This document shows, piece by piece, positions 1 through 7,973 of a DNA stretch of 64,000 nt; within the stretch, counting starts at the first letter, position 1; each line of letters opens with the position of its first letter. Source of the stretch: Paucibacter_B soli (GTDB taxonomy: Bacteria; Pseudomonadota; Gammaproteobacteria; Burkholderiales; Burkholderiaceae_C); contig NZ_JBBHJW010000002.1 of the NCBI RefSeq assembly GCF_037482845.1, positions 434,001 to 498,000 of the forward strand. Direction: 5' to 3'. The notes under the pieces were generated by a model. The model was not told where the DNA came from. It searched no databases and saw only the letters and a list, made by a program, of their open reading frames with translations. The position numbers were made by a program, and so were the translations under genes.

Positions 1-1
1 G

Positions 2-859
2 CGGCATTGCGAGGCGGCCGGCTACCAGACCGTGGTCGCCATCCCCATGCGCACCCAGCAGCGCACCCATGGCGAGGTGGAGCTGTTCTTCTACGGCGAG
101 CGCCCCATCCCCGACGCCGAGCGGCATCTGCTCGATGCCCTGGTGGGCCAGGTGGCCTCGCAGCTGGAGAACCTGCGGCTGGCGGCGCGCGACCGTGAGA
201 TGGCGATCAGCGAGGAACGCAATCTGCTGGCGCAGGAGCTGCACGATTCGATCGCGCAGTCGCTCGCCTTTCTGAAGATCCAGGTGCAGCTGCTGCGCAG
301 TGCCCTGGCCAAGCAACGTGCCGAGGAAGTGGAGCGCACCCTGGGCGAGATCGATGCCGGCGTGCGCGAGAGCTATGCCGATGTGCGCGAGCTGCTCTTG
401 CACTTCCGCACCCGCGCCGGCCATGAGGACATCGAGCATGCGCTGCGCACCACGCTCTCCAAGTTCGAGCTGCAGAGCGGCCTGACGGCGCGCCTGGTGG
501 TCAGCGGCCAAGGTGTGCCCTTGCCGCCCGACGAGCAGATCCAGGTGCTGCACATCGTGCAGGAAGCGCTGTCCAACGTGCGCAAGCATGCCGGTGCGCG
601 CCGCGTCGAGTTGCGCGTGCTGGCGGGGCCGCAATGGCGCTTCGAGGTCTGGGATGATGGTGCCGGCTTTGATGTGTCGGGCAATGCCGCCGACGAAACC
701 CATGTGGGCCTGCATATCATGCGCGAGCGCGCCGCCCGCATCGGCGCACGCCTGGAGATCCGCAGTTCGGCCGGCCAGGGCACCCAGGTCAGCCTGCTGT
801 TGCCGCCGCGCCAGGAGCGCCAGGCCGACACGCATGAACCGCAACGAGAAAGCGCATGA
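2..859 (+). CDS. narX: Nitrate/nitrite sensor histidine kinase NarX, C-terminal part (cut by window edge)
   Basis: The reading frame is open from the first bases, so the 5' part lies outside the window. What remains is the end of a GAF-like sensor region followed by a HisKA_3 dimerisation domain with the H-box ELHDSIAQ (His codon 242-244) and a HATPase domain with DDGAGFD and a VGLHIMRERA G2-type box. This is the NarX/NarQ/DegS class of kinase, which phosphorylates LuxR-type regulators; in this family the lost N-terminal part is a periplasmic nitrate/nitrite sensor in the inner membrane. The stop overlaps the narL start as ATGA, so the two are translationally coupled. NarX is preferred over other HisKA_3 kinases because of the denitrification genes that follow; the ligand-binding part cannot be checked here. 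Confidence 0.85.
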   Translation, partial: RHCEAAGYQTVVAIPMRTQQRTHGEVELFFYGERPIPDAERHLLDALVGQVASQLENLRLAARDREMAISEERNLLAQELHDSIAQSLAFLKIQVQLLRSALAKQRAEEVERTLGEIDAGVRESYADVRELLLHFRTRAGHEDIEHALRTTLSKFELQSGLTARLVVSGQGVPLPPDEQIQVLHIVQEALSNVRKHAGARRVELRVLAGPQWRFEVWDDGAGFDVSGNAADETHVGLHIMRERAARIGARLEIRSSAGQGTQVSLLLPPRQERQADTHEPQRESA

Positions 860-1554
860 GCCAGCTGCCCGAGAAGATTCGCGTCATGGTGGTCGATGAC
901 CACAGCCTGTTCCGCCGCGGCCTCACCGCCCTGCTGGCCCATGAGGAAGGGCTGGACGTGGTGGGCGAGGCCAGCGACGGCAGCGAGGCGCTGCGCCATG
1001 TGGCCGCGCTCAGGCCCGACGTGATGCTGCTGGACAACCATATGCCGGGCGTGCGTGGCGTCGATCTGCTGCCGGGCCTGCTGGAGGCCGCGCCCGAGAC
1101 GCGCTTCATCATGCTGACCGTCAGCGAGGACGAGGACGACCTGGCGGCCGCGCTGCGCGCCGGTGCGGTGGGCTATCTGCTCAAGACCATCGACGGCCAG
1201 GAGCTCGCCGCGGCGATACGCCGCGCGGTGTGCGGCGAATCGGTGGTCAGCCCCGAGATGACGCACAAGCTGGTGCGCGCCTTCAAGGCCAGCGTGGCCG
1301 CGCCGACGGCGGGCGCGGCGGCCAGCGGCCAGGCCGAACGCGATGCAGCCCTCGCCACGCTCTCGCCGCGCGAGCAGGACATCCTGCGCGAGATCGCGCG
1401 CGGTGCCAGCAACAAGGAGATCGCGCGCGCCCTCGACATCGCCGAGACCACCGTGAAGATCCATGTGCAGCACATCCTGCGCAAGCTCGACCTCAGCTCG
1501 CGCGTGCAGGTGGCCGTGTGGGCCAGCGAACGGGGCCTGTTCAGCGGGCAGTGA
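856..1554 (+). CDS. narL: Nitrate/nitrite response regulator NarL
   Basis: A 232-aa two-domain response regulator. The receiver domain (about residues 8-125) has acidic residues D14/D15, phospho-acceptor D60 in MLLDNHMPG, T88 and K110. A LuxR-type helix-turn-helix (about 160-225, LSPREQDIL then NKEIARALDIAETTVKIH) follows a linker of about 30 residues rich in Ala and Gly. Length and domain order fit NarL. It is the cognate regulator of the kinase it overlaps by ATGA and probably controls the nar/nir/nor genes downstream in response to nitrate and nitrite. NarL heptamers are too short to assign with confidence by eye, so no target sites are claimed. Confidence 0.9.
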   Translation: MSQLPEKIRVMVVDDHSLFRRGLTALLAHEEGLDVVGEASDGSEALRHVAALRPDVMLLDNHMPGVRGVDLLPGLLEAAPETRFIMLTVSEDEDDLAAALRAGAVGYLLKTIDGQELAAAIRRAVCGESVVSPEMTHKLVRAFKASVAAPTAGAAASGQAERDAALATLSPREQDILREIARGASNKEIARALDIAETTVKIHVQHILRKLDLSSRVQVAVWASERGLFSGQ

Positions 1555-1562
1555 GGGCGCGC

Positions 1563-1576
1563 TTGATCGCGAGCAA
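1563..1576. promoter_or_regulatory. FNR/DNR-type box upstream of ubiUVT
   Basis: TTGATCGCGAGCAA matches TTGAT-N4-ATCAA at 9 of 10 defined positions. It lies about 90 bases before ubiU in the only gap between narL and ubiU. Oxygen control of ubiU/ubiV by FNR-type regulators is known in other proteobacteria, so anaerobic activation is a reasonable inference. Confidence 0.6.
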
Positions 1577-1665
1577 GTCGGGCTGTTGAGACAGCACAAA
1601 ACCATGCCGCGGGCATGCGCCTAGATTTCACAGCCTTGCCGCGCCGCGGCGACTACCTGTGATTC

Positions 1666-2685
1666 ATGGCCTCGCCCGCAACCCACCACAAACCCGATCT
1701 CGTCTGCCCCGCCGGCTCGCTGCGAGCCCTCACCCTGGCCATCGACGCCGGTGCCGATGCCGTCTACCTCGGGCTCAAGGACGCCACCAACGCGCGCAAT
1801 TTCGCCGGCCTGAATTTTGACGATGCCCAGGTGCGCGAGGGCGTGAGCTATGCGCATGCCAGAGGCCGCCAGGTGCTGATGGCGCTCAACACGTACGCCG
1901 ATGCGCGCGATGACGGGCCCTGGCGCCGCGCCGTCGACCGCGCCGCCGAACTCGGCGCCGATGCGCTGATCGTGGCCGACAGCGCGGTGCTGGCCTATGC
2001 CCGCGCGCACCACCCCGAGCTGCGCCTGCATCTCTCGGTGCAGGCCTCGGCCACCAGCTACGAGGCGATCGAGTTCTACCGTGAGCGCTACGGCATCCAG
2101 CGCGCCGTGCTGCCGCGCGTGCTCACGCTCAGCCAGGTCCAGCATGTGATACGCCACACCGGGGTGGAGATCGAGGTGTTCGGCTTCGGCAGCCTATGCG
2201 TGATGGTGGAGGGGCGTTGTGCGCTCTCGTCCTACGTCACCGGCCAGTCGCCCAATACCGCCGGCGTGTGCTCGCCACCCGCGGCGGTGCAATGGCTGGA
2301 AGGGCCCGAGGGCGTGGATGCGCGCCTGTCCGGCGTGCTGATCGACCGCTACGCGCCGCAGGAGCCGCGCGGCTACCCCACGCTGTGCAAGGGCCGCTTC
2401 CTGGTGGAGGGCGAGCGCGACTATGCGCTGGAGGAGCCCACCAGCCTGAATACGCTGGCGCTGCTGCCGCAGCTGATCGAGGCCGGCGTCAAGGCCATCA
2501 AGATCGAGGGGCGGCAGCGCAGCCCCAGCTATGTGGCGGGTGTCACCAAGGTCTGGCGTCAGGCCATCGACATGGCCGCGTCGGGTGCACGTTATGCCGT
2601 GGCGCCCGCCTGGAGCGCCGAACTGGCGCGCTGGGCCGAGGGCCAGCAAAGCACCCTGGGTGCGTATGAGCGGCCTTGGCGCTAA
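1666..2685 (+). CDS. ubiU: O2-independent ubiquinone hydroxylation protein UbiU (peptidase U32 family)
   Basis: A 339-aa U32-family protein. It starts near the family N-terminus (LVCPAGSLRAL at residues 12-22) and carries four cysteines, C178, C185, C202 and C241, spaced like the [4Fe-4S] ligands of UbiU. UbiU and UbiV form a complex that hydroxylates ubiquinone precursors without O2. It is followed 10 bases later by ubiV and then overlapping ubiT, the diagnostic trio, which separates it from other U32 proteins such as YegQ or RlhA. A ubiquinone route that works without oxygen suits a denitrifier whose Nar and Nor chains draw on quinol. An FNR-type box precedes the gene. Confidence 0.92.
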   Translation: MASPATHHKPDLVCPAGSLRALTLAIDAGADAVYLGLKDATNARNFAGLNFDDAQVREGVSYAHARGRQVLMALNTYADARDDGPWRRAVDRAAELGADALIVADSAVLAYARAHHPELRLHLSVQASATSYEAIEFYRERYGIQRAVLPRVLTLSQVQHVIRHTGVEIEVFGFGSLCVMVEGRCALSSYVTGQSPNTAGVCSPPAAVQWLEGPEGVDARLSGVLIDRYAPQEPRGYPTLCKGRFLVEGERDYALEEPTSLNTLALLPQLIEAGVKAIKIEGRQRSPSYVAGVTKVWRQAIDMAASGARYAVAPAWSAELARWAEGQQSTLGAYERPWR

Positions 2686-2695
2686 GGGATCCATC

Positions 2696-3667
2696 ATGGA
2701 AACAACAAAACGTCTGGGCCTGACGATAGGGCCGCTGCAGTACTGGTGGCCGCGCACGAGCATGCTGCAGGCCTATGCCGAGCTGGCGGAGGGGCCGGCC
2801 GATACCTTTGTGCTGGGCGAGGTGACCTGCTCGCGGCGCAACGAGTTCACCCTGCTGGACTGGCTGGCGCTGGCGCGTGACCTCGTCAGCGCCGGCAAGC
2901 GCGTGCGCCTGGCCACGCTGCCGCTGCTGATGTCCGAGGCCGAGCTGCGCCAGCTGCGCCGCATTGCCGAGCAGGGCGAGTTCGCGGTCGAGGCGGGCGA
3001 TGCCGCAGCGCTGCAGCGTCTCGCCCAAGTACCTGAAACGTCGTCTGAAGCGTCGCCTGAGCGCCTGCCATTTACCCTGGGCCCGCACCTCAACATCTAC
3101 AGCCGCGTGGCCCTGGTCGAGCATGCCGGCCTGGGCGCCGACACCTGGGTGGCGCCGCTGGAACTGGCGCTGGACGCGGTGGCCCGCATCAACCCGCCCG
3201 AGGCCCGCGTGCAGGGGCAGCGTGGAGCGATCCAGACCGAGGTGTTTGGCTTTGGCCGCATGCCGCTGGCCTTCTCGGCGCGCTGCTTCACGGCCCGCCA
3301 CCACCGCCTCAGCAAGGACGAGTGCGAATTCCGCTGCCGCGACGATGCCGACGGCCTCTTGCTCTCCACCACCGAGGGCCAGCCCTTCCTGGTGCTGAAC
3401 GGCATCTCGACTCAGTCGGCGGCCCTGCATTGCCTGATCGGCGAAGGCGCGGCCTTGCGCGCCGCCGGCGTCGACCGGCTGCGGCTCTCGCCCTGCAGCC
3501 AGGGCTTCGCCCGCGTCGTTGAACTGTTCGACGCGGTGCTGCATGCCGGCCTGCCGCTCGCCGAAGCGCACGCCGAGCTGCAGGCCCTGCCGCTGCCGGG
3601 TGCGCTGGTGAATGGATTTGCCCACCGCCAGGCGGGTATGGTGCAAGAGGATTTGGCTCATGTTTGA
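2696..3667 (+). CDS. ubiV: O2-independent ubiquinone hydroxylation protein UbiV (U32 family)
   Basis: The chosen ATG at 2696 lies 10 bases after the ubiU stop and gives 323 aa; the frame is open further upstream, but that part overlaps ubiU. The start LGLTIGPLQYWWPR and EVTCSRRNEF (C45), with C197, C210 and C214 further on, fit the cysteine pattern of UbiV. It is the partner of UbiU in the oxygen-independent hydroxylase. Its end overlaps the ubiT start by 8 bases, so the three genes are coupled. Confidence 0.92.
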   Translation: METTKRLGLTIGPLQYWWPRTSMLQAYAELAEGPADTFVLGEVTCSRRNEFTLLDWLALARDLVSAGKRVRLATLPLLMSEAELRQLRRIAEQGEFAVEAGDAAALQRLAQVPETSSEASPERLPFTLGPHLNIYSRVALVEHAGLGADTWVAPLELALDAVARINPPEARVQGQRGAIQTEVFGFGRMPLAFSARCFTARHHRLSKDECEFRCRDDADGLLLSTTEGQPFLVLNGISTQSAALHCLIGEGAALRAAGVDRLRLSPCSQGFARVVELFDAVLHAGLPLAEAHAELQALPLPGALVNGFAHRQAGMVQEDLAHV

Positions 3668-4067
3668 ACTGCCGCACAACCTGAAGGCGCTGCTGCGCCG
3701 CCTGCCGCTGCAGCCGCCTTCCTTCGTGGCGGCGCGCGCGCTGGACCGCCTGCTGCTGCCGCGCCTGGACGCCGAGCAGCGCCGCCTGCTGGCCGGCCGC
3801 GTGGTGGAGCTGGAGTTGCTGGAACCCGGCCTGCGCGTGCGTCTGCTGCTGGGGCCCAGGGGCTTCATGCCCGCCGCCGGCGGCGCGCAACCGGCCGTCA
3901 CGGTGCGCGCGCGCAGCCTGGCGCTGTGGCGCCTGCTGCGCGGCGAGGAAGACGCCGATCGCCTGTTCTTCGAGCGCGCCCTGGTGATGGAGGGCGACAC
4001 CGAGTACGGGCTGATGCTGAAGAACACGCTCGACGCCATCGGGCCGCTGCTGCCCGTGCGTGCCTGA
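3660..4067 (+). CDS. ubiT: Ubiquinone biosynthesis accessory factor UbiT (SCP2 domain)
   Basis: A 135-aa SCP2-like lipid-binding protein starting at ATG 3660 inside the end of ubiV (8-base overlap). UbiT is the anaerobic counterpart of UbiJ and is thought to bind the hydrophobic ubiquinone intermediates handled by UbiU-UbiV. The sequence has the family core (VRARSLALWRLLRGEEDADR, then FFERALVMEGDTEYGL). Identification rests on this core and on its place right after ubiUV. A longer start at 3612 would overlap ubiV by 56 bases and is less likely. Confidence 0.88.
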   Translation: MFELPHNLKALLRRLPLQPPSFVAARALDRLLLPRLDAEQRRLLAGRVVELELLEPGLRVRLLLGPRGFMPAAGGAQPAVTVRARSLALWRLLRGEEDADRLFFERALVMEGDTEYGLMLKNTLDAIGPLLPVRA

Positions 4068-4068
4068 C

Positions 4069-5700
4069 ATGATGTGGACCAATCTCACCGAACAGCTGCT
4101 GCATGCGTTGAAGGCGCGTGGCGCCACCGAGATCTTCGGCATCCCGGGCGACTTTGCCCTGCCGCTGTTTCGCGCCATCGAGCGCGCCGCCATCCTGCCC
4201 CTGCACACGCTATCGCATGAGCCGGGCCTGGGCTTTGCTGCCGATGCCGCGGCGCGCGTGCGCGGCGGCCTGGGCGTGGCCGCGGTCACCTATGGCGCGG
4301 GCGCGCTCAATATGGTGAACCCGGTGGCCAACGCCTTTGCCGAGCGCGTGCCGCTGGTGGTGCTGTCGGGTGCACCGGCCGCGCACGAGGCGGCCAGCGG
4401 CCTGCTGTTGCACCACCAGGTGAAGGCGCTGGATTCGCAATGGCGCATCTTCGAGGAGCTGACGGTGGACCGCGCCCGGCTCGACGACCCCGTCACCGCG
4501 CCGGCGCTGATCGCGCGCGTGCTCGACAGCGCGCTGCACCGCGCCGGCCCGGTCTACCTGGAGATCCCGCGCGACATGCCCGAGCGCGCCTGTGCCGCGC
4601 CGCCCGAGTTGCCGCCCCCGCCGCTGGACCGCGAGCGCCTGGCCGCCTGCGCCGACGAGCTGCTGGCGCGCCTGCGCGCGGCGCGCCATCCGCTGCTGCT
4701 GGTGGGCGTGGAGATCCGCCGTTATGGCATCGAGGCCCAGGTGGCCGAACTGGCGCGCCGCCTCAACATCCCGGTGGCCACCACCTTGATGGGCCGCGGC
4801 CTGCTGGCGGACTCCGGCGTGCAACATCTGGGCTGCTATCTGGGCCTGGCCGGCGATCCGGCGCTCACCGAGGCGGTGGAGGGCTCCGACGCCTTGCTGC
4901 TGCTGGGCACCATCGTCAGCGACAGCAATTTCGCCGTCTCGCGCAAGCGCATCGACTTCCGCCATGCCATCCGGGTCTGGCAGGGCGAGGTCGAGATGGG
5001 CCACCATGTCTATCGCGAGTTGCCCATCAAGGAGCTGGTGGAGGCGCTGCTGCTGCGCGTGATGACGCGCCCGCCCCAGCCCTTCATCGAGGCGGCGCGC
5101 GCCACGCCCGAGCTGCCCGCGCCGGATGCGCCGCTCACCCCGGCGGCGATCGCCGCGGCGGCCAATGCCCTGATGCAAAAGCATGGTGCCATGCCGGTGG
5201 CCTGCGACATGGGCGACTGCCTGTTCACCGCCATGGACCTCGCGCCCACCGAGCTGATCGCCCCCGGCTACTACGCCACCATGGGCTATGGCGTACCGGC
5301 GGCATTGGGCCTGCAGGTGGCCACCGGCCGCCGGCCCCTGGTGCTGGTGGGCGACGGCGCCTTCCAGATGACGGGCTGGGAGCTGGGCAACGCGCGCGCG
5401 CTGGGCTGCGACCCCATCGTGCTGCTGCTCAACAACGCCAGCTGGGAGATGCTGCGCACCTTCGAACCCGAGGGCCGCTACAACGACCGCGGTGCCTGGG
5501 ACTTCGCCGCCATGGCCGCCGGCATGGGCGGGCGCGGCTACGAGGTCCACACGGTGGGCCAGTTGGTCGAGGCGCTGGCCTGCGCCCAGGCCGAGCGCGG
5601 CCGCTTCCAACTGCTGGACCTGCGGTTGGCGCCCGGCGTGCTGTCGCCCACCCTGCAGCGCTTCGTCGGCGCGGTGAAGCGCCTTTCCATGCCCGGCTGA
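4069..5700 (+). CDS. ThDP-dependent 2-keto acid decarboxylase (indolepyruvate/phenylpyruvate type)
   Basis: A 543-aa thiamine-diphosphate enzyme with the usual three domains. The N-terminal PYR domain has the activating Glu in LSHEPGLGF and a His-His pair in LLLHHQVK that is typical of 2-keto acid decarboxylases; a central domain follows; the C-terminal PP domain has the ThDP motif starting VGDGAFQMTGWELGN (G428-D429-G430) and ending LLLNN. The His pair favours a decarboxylase over acetolactate synthase or benzaldehyde lyase. Members act on indolepyruvate or phenylpyruvate (Ehrlich pathway, indole-3-acetate synthesis). ATG 4069 lies one base after the ubiT stop; a GTG at 4060 is possible. Its role beside ubiUVT is unclear, and the substrate cannot be read from sequence. 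Confidence 0.8.
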   Translation: MMWTNLTEQLLHALKARGATEIFGIPGDFALPLFRAIERAAILPLHTLSHEPGLGFAADAAARVRGGLGVAAVTYGAGALNMVNPVANAFAERVPLVVLSGAPAAHEAASGLLLHHQVKALDSQWRIFEELTVDRARLDDPVTAPALIARVLDSALHRAGPVYLEIPRDMPERACAAPPELPPPPLDRERLAACADELLARLRAARHPLLLVGVEIRRYGIEAQVAELARRLNIPVATTLMGRGLLADSGVQHLGCYLGLAGDPALTEAVEGSDALLLLGTIVSDSNFAVSRKRIDFRHAIRVWQGEVEMGHHVYRELPIKELVEALLLRVMTRPPQPFIEAARATPELPAPDAPLTPAAIAAAANALMQKHGAMPVACDMGDCLFTAMDLAPTELIAPGYYATMGYGVPAALGLQVATGRRPLVLVGDGAFQMTGWELGNARALGCDPIVLLLNNASWEMLRTFEPEGRYNDRGAWDFAAMAAGMGGRGYEVHTVGQLVEALACAQAERGRFQLLDLRLAPGVLSPTLQRFVGAVKRLSMPG

Positions 5701-5716
5701 GCGGCCCGCAAGGCCG

Positions 5717-5748
5717 GGGTCAGATCTTGCTTGCAGGATCTGAAACCC
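5717..5748. terminator. Stem-loop after the decarboxylase gene (possible terminator or REP-like element)
   Basis: GGGTCAGATC (5717-5726) pairs with GATCTGAAACCC (5737-5748), one bulged A, around a 10-base loop. It lies 16 bases after the upstream stop. There is no T-run, so it may be a REP-like repeat instead; a related string recurs near 10276. Confidence 0.4.
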
Positions 5749-5832
5749 TGGTCGGTGTGGAGCTCCATCCCTATACTGGCCGGCACCCCAATGCCGGGGT
5801 CACGGTTTGAGGATGGTGTCCGGGAGGTCGCG

Positions 5833-7377
5833 ATGCTTTCGTTCGAGAACCTGAGAGTCGGAGTCCGACTCGCCATGGGCTTTGGCACCGTGATGGTGCT
5901 GCTGATCGTCATTTCGGTGCTGGGTGCCCTGGGCGCGCGCGAGATCGCCGCCAGCACCAGCCAGATCTACGAAGACCGCACCGTGCCGCTGCAACAGCTC
6001 GCCCGGGTCAATTCGCTGATGCTGCAAAACCGCGTGTTGGTCACCGAGATGATGCAGGCGCCGGGCAAGCTGGACGAGCTGAACGCGGTCTTGCAGGGCA
6101 ATATCGAGCAGGTCAGCAAGGCCTGGAAAGCCTACGCGGACAGCGGCATGACGCCCGAGGAGGCGCGCCTGGCTGCCAAATTCGTCGAGATGCGGGGGCG
6201 CTACGTCAAGGACGGCCTGCTGGCCGCGCGCGATGCCGTCAAGGCCGGCGCGGCCGAGCAGTCCGGCCAGATCTATGCGAACCAGATCGTGCCGCTGGGC
6301 AAGCAGACCCAGGAGGCCATGGACGCGCTGCAGGGCCTGCAGGTCAGCGAGGGCGCCAAGGACTATGCCGCGGCACAGCGCGGCAGCAGCAAGGTGATGT
6401 GGGTGAGCCTGCTGGGCACGCTGCTGGCCATCGCCATGGGGAGCAGCTTGGCCTGGGCGGTGAGCCGCTCCATCACCGCGCCGGTGCGTGAGGCCCTGGA
6501 GCTGGCCGAGCGCGTCGCCGCGGGCGACCTCAGCGCCACGCTGCAGGCCCAGGGCCGCAACGAGATGGCGCAGCTGCTGCAGGCACTGGGCCGCATGACC
6601 GAAAGCCTGCGCGCCATCGTCGGCCAGGTGCGCGACAGCAGCGAGAGCATCAGCACCGGCTCGGCCGAGATCGCCACCGGCAACGCCGACCTGAGCCAGC
6701 GTACCGAGACCCAGGCCAGCAATCTGGAAGAGACCGCCGCCACCATGGAGCAGCTCTCCAGCACGGTGCGCAACAACGCCCAGACCGCCGTCCAGGCCAA
6801 CGAGCTGGCCCACAGCGCCAGCGCCGCGGCCGGCCGCGGCGGCGCCGTGGTGGGCGATCTGGTCAGCAATATGGCGGCGATCTCGCAGAGTTCCAACCGC
6901 ATTGCCGAGATCATTGGCGTGATCGACGGCATCGCCTTCCAGACCAACATCCTGGCGCTGAACGCCGCCGTGGAAGCGGCGCGCGCGGGCGAGCAGGGCC
7001 GGGGCTTCGCGGTGGTGGCGGGCGAGGTGCGCAGCCTGGCGCAGCGCAGCGCCGAGGCGGCGCGAGAGATCAAGTCGCTGATCGGCGACAGCCAGAGCAA
7101 GGTCGAGAACGGCAACCGCCTGGCCGAGCAGGCCGGCGGCGCGATGCAGGACATCGTGCAGGAGGTGGGCCGCGTCAGCACCCTGATCGCCGAGATCGCC
7201 AACGCCAGCGGCGAGCAGTCGCGCGGCATTGCCCAGGTGGGCGCGGCGGTGGGCCAGCTCGACCAGGTGACGCAGCAGAACGCCGCCCTGGTCGAACAAA
7301 GCGCCGCCGCGGCCGAAAGCCTGCGCAACCAGGCGCAGCAGCTGGCGGAGCTGGTGGCGAGTTTCAGGTTGAGGTGA
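5833..7377 (+). CDS. Methyl-accepting chemotaxis protein
   Basis: A 514-aa transmembrane chemoreceptor. Order: TM1 (about 13-35), a periplasmic four-helix-bundle sensor domain of about 150 residues, TM2 (about 185-207), HAMP, then the signalling domain with the conserved hairpin tip IDGIAFQTNILALNAAVEAA. The start at 5833 has a GGGAGG Shine-Dalgarno at 5822-5827; the frame is open further upstream but lacks such a site. The C-terminus ends SFRLR with no CheR-binding pentapeptide. The ligand cannot be predicted; position beside anaerobic genes makes an energy or electron-acceptor receptor possible but unproven. Confidence 0.93.
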   Translation: MLSFENLRVGVRLAMGFGTVMVLLIVISVLGALGAREIAASTSQIYEDRTVPLQQLARVNSLMLQNRVLVTEMMQAPGKLDELNAVLQGNIEQVSKAWKAYADSGMTPEEARLAAKFVEMRGRYVKDGLLAARDAVKAGAAEQSGQIYANQIVPLGKQTQEAMDALQGLQVSEGAKDYAAAQRGSSKVMWVSLLGTLLAIAMGSSLAWAVSRSITAPVREALELAERVAAGDLSATLQAQGRNEMAQLLQALGRMTESLRAIVGQVRDSSESISTGSAEIATGNADLSQRTETQASNLEETAATMEQLSSTVRNNAQTAVQANELAHSASAAAGRGGAVVGDLVSNMAAISQSSNRIAEIIGVIDGIAFQTNILALNAAVEAARAGEQGRGFAVVAGEVRSLAQRSAEAAREIKSLIGDSQSKVENGNRLAEQAGGAMQDIVQEVGRVSTLIAEIANASGEQSRGIAQVGAAVGQLDQVTQQNAALVEQSAAAAESLRNQAQQLAELVASFRLR

Positions 7378-7421
7378 GGGGGGCGGGGTTGCTTTGCGAG
7401 GAGGCGGCCCTGCGTCTTGCC

Positions 7422-7766
7422 TTAGTCGCCCAACAGGGCCAGCAGACGCGCGATGGCGTCGTCGATGACCTCGTGAGGCACACGCTCGACCTTGCGCGCC
7501 TTGCGGGCCGCTAGGTCGAGCATGCGGATCTTGTTGACCAGGGCAACGCCCTGCGTCTTGCAGCCGGTGCCGGTCAAGCTGACCGCGAAGCCGGCGTAGC
7601 GAGCGAAATCGCCACCCTGCGTGATCGGTCCCACCAGCACATCGCCGAGCACATTGAACGCCTTGGTGGTCAGCACCAGCGCCGGCCGCGCGCCGCGCTG
7701 CTCGTGGCCCCGCGCCGGGTCCAAGGGCACGCTCACCACGTCGCCGCGGTCGAAAGCAGCTGCCAT
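7422..7766 (-). CDS. MazF/PemK-family toxin (ChpB-like endoribonuclease)
   Basis: A 114-aa protein with the family landmarks RGDVVSVPLDPARGHEQRG near the N-terminus, RPALVLTTKAFN, GGDFARYAGFAVSLTG and the C-terminal KARKVERVPHEVIDDAIARL. The GGxFARxAGFAVSL core is closest to ChpB-type toxins, which cut mRNA at short motifs. Start 7766 is chosen because the stop of an upstream antitoxin-like frame overlaps it (TGATG); starting at 7805 would extend into that frame. The antitoxin survives only as a stub, so the toxin looks solitary. The gene begins an accessory patch between the chemoreceptor and nrdD. Whether it is still active cannot be told. Confidence 0.85.
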   Translation of the reverse strand: MAAAFDRGDVVSVPLDPARGHEQRGARPALVLTTKAFNVLGDVLVGPITQGGDFARYAGFAVSLTGTGCKTQGVALVNKIRMLDLAARKARKVERVPHEVIDDAIARLLALLGD

Positions 7767-7843
7767 CAGAACACCTCTTGGCCGGCGGGGCGGGCAAAGT
7801 CCCACACCGCCAGATCAGCCGGCGGCGTAAGCGTCCCGGCAAG
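7766..7843 (-). pseudogene. Remnant of a MazE/ChpS-like antitoxin (C-terminal 25 residues only)
   Basis: In the frame whose TGA overlaps the toxin ATG, only 25 codons are open, ending in ADLAVWDFARPAGQEVF, which looks like the toxin-binding tail of a MazE/ChpS antitoxin. An in-frame stop lies directly upstream, and no start codon or DNA-binding AbrB fold is visible in this frame. I see no matching N-terminal half in the other frames up to 7973. The antitoxin seems to have been cut off at its 5' end, so the toxin may be unopposed, silent, or paired with another antitoxin. Confidence 0.5.
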
Positions 7844-7973
7844 TCATGTTGACTCGCCTGACTAGCGGGCAGTCAGTGGTCGAAGCCGATGGCTGCCAAC
7901 GATGCGGCAGGAGGTCGCCGAGGTCGCTATGCTGGCCTCAAGCTGATATGGCACGACGAAGTCTGCCTGCCGA

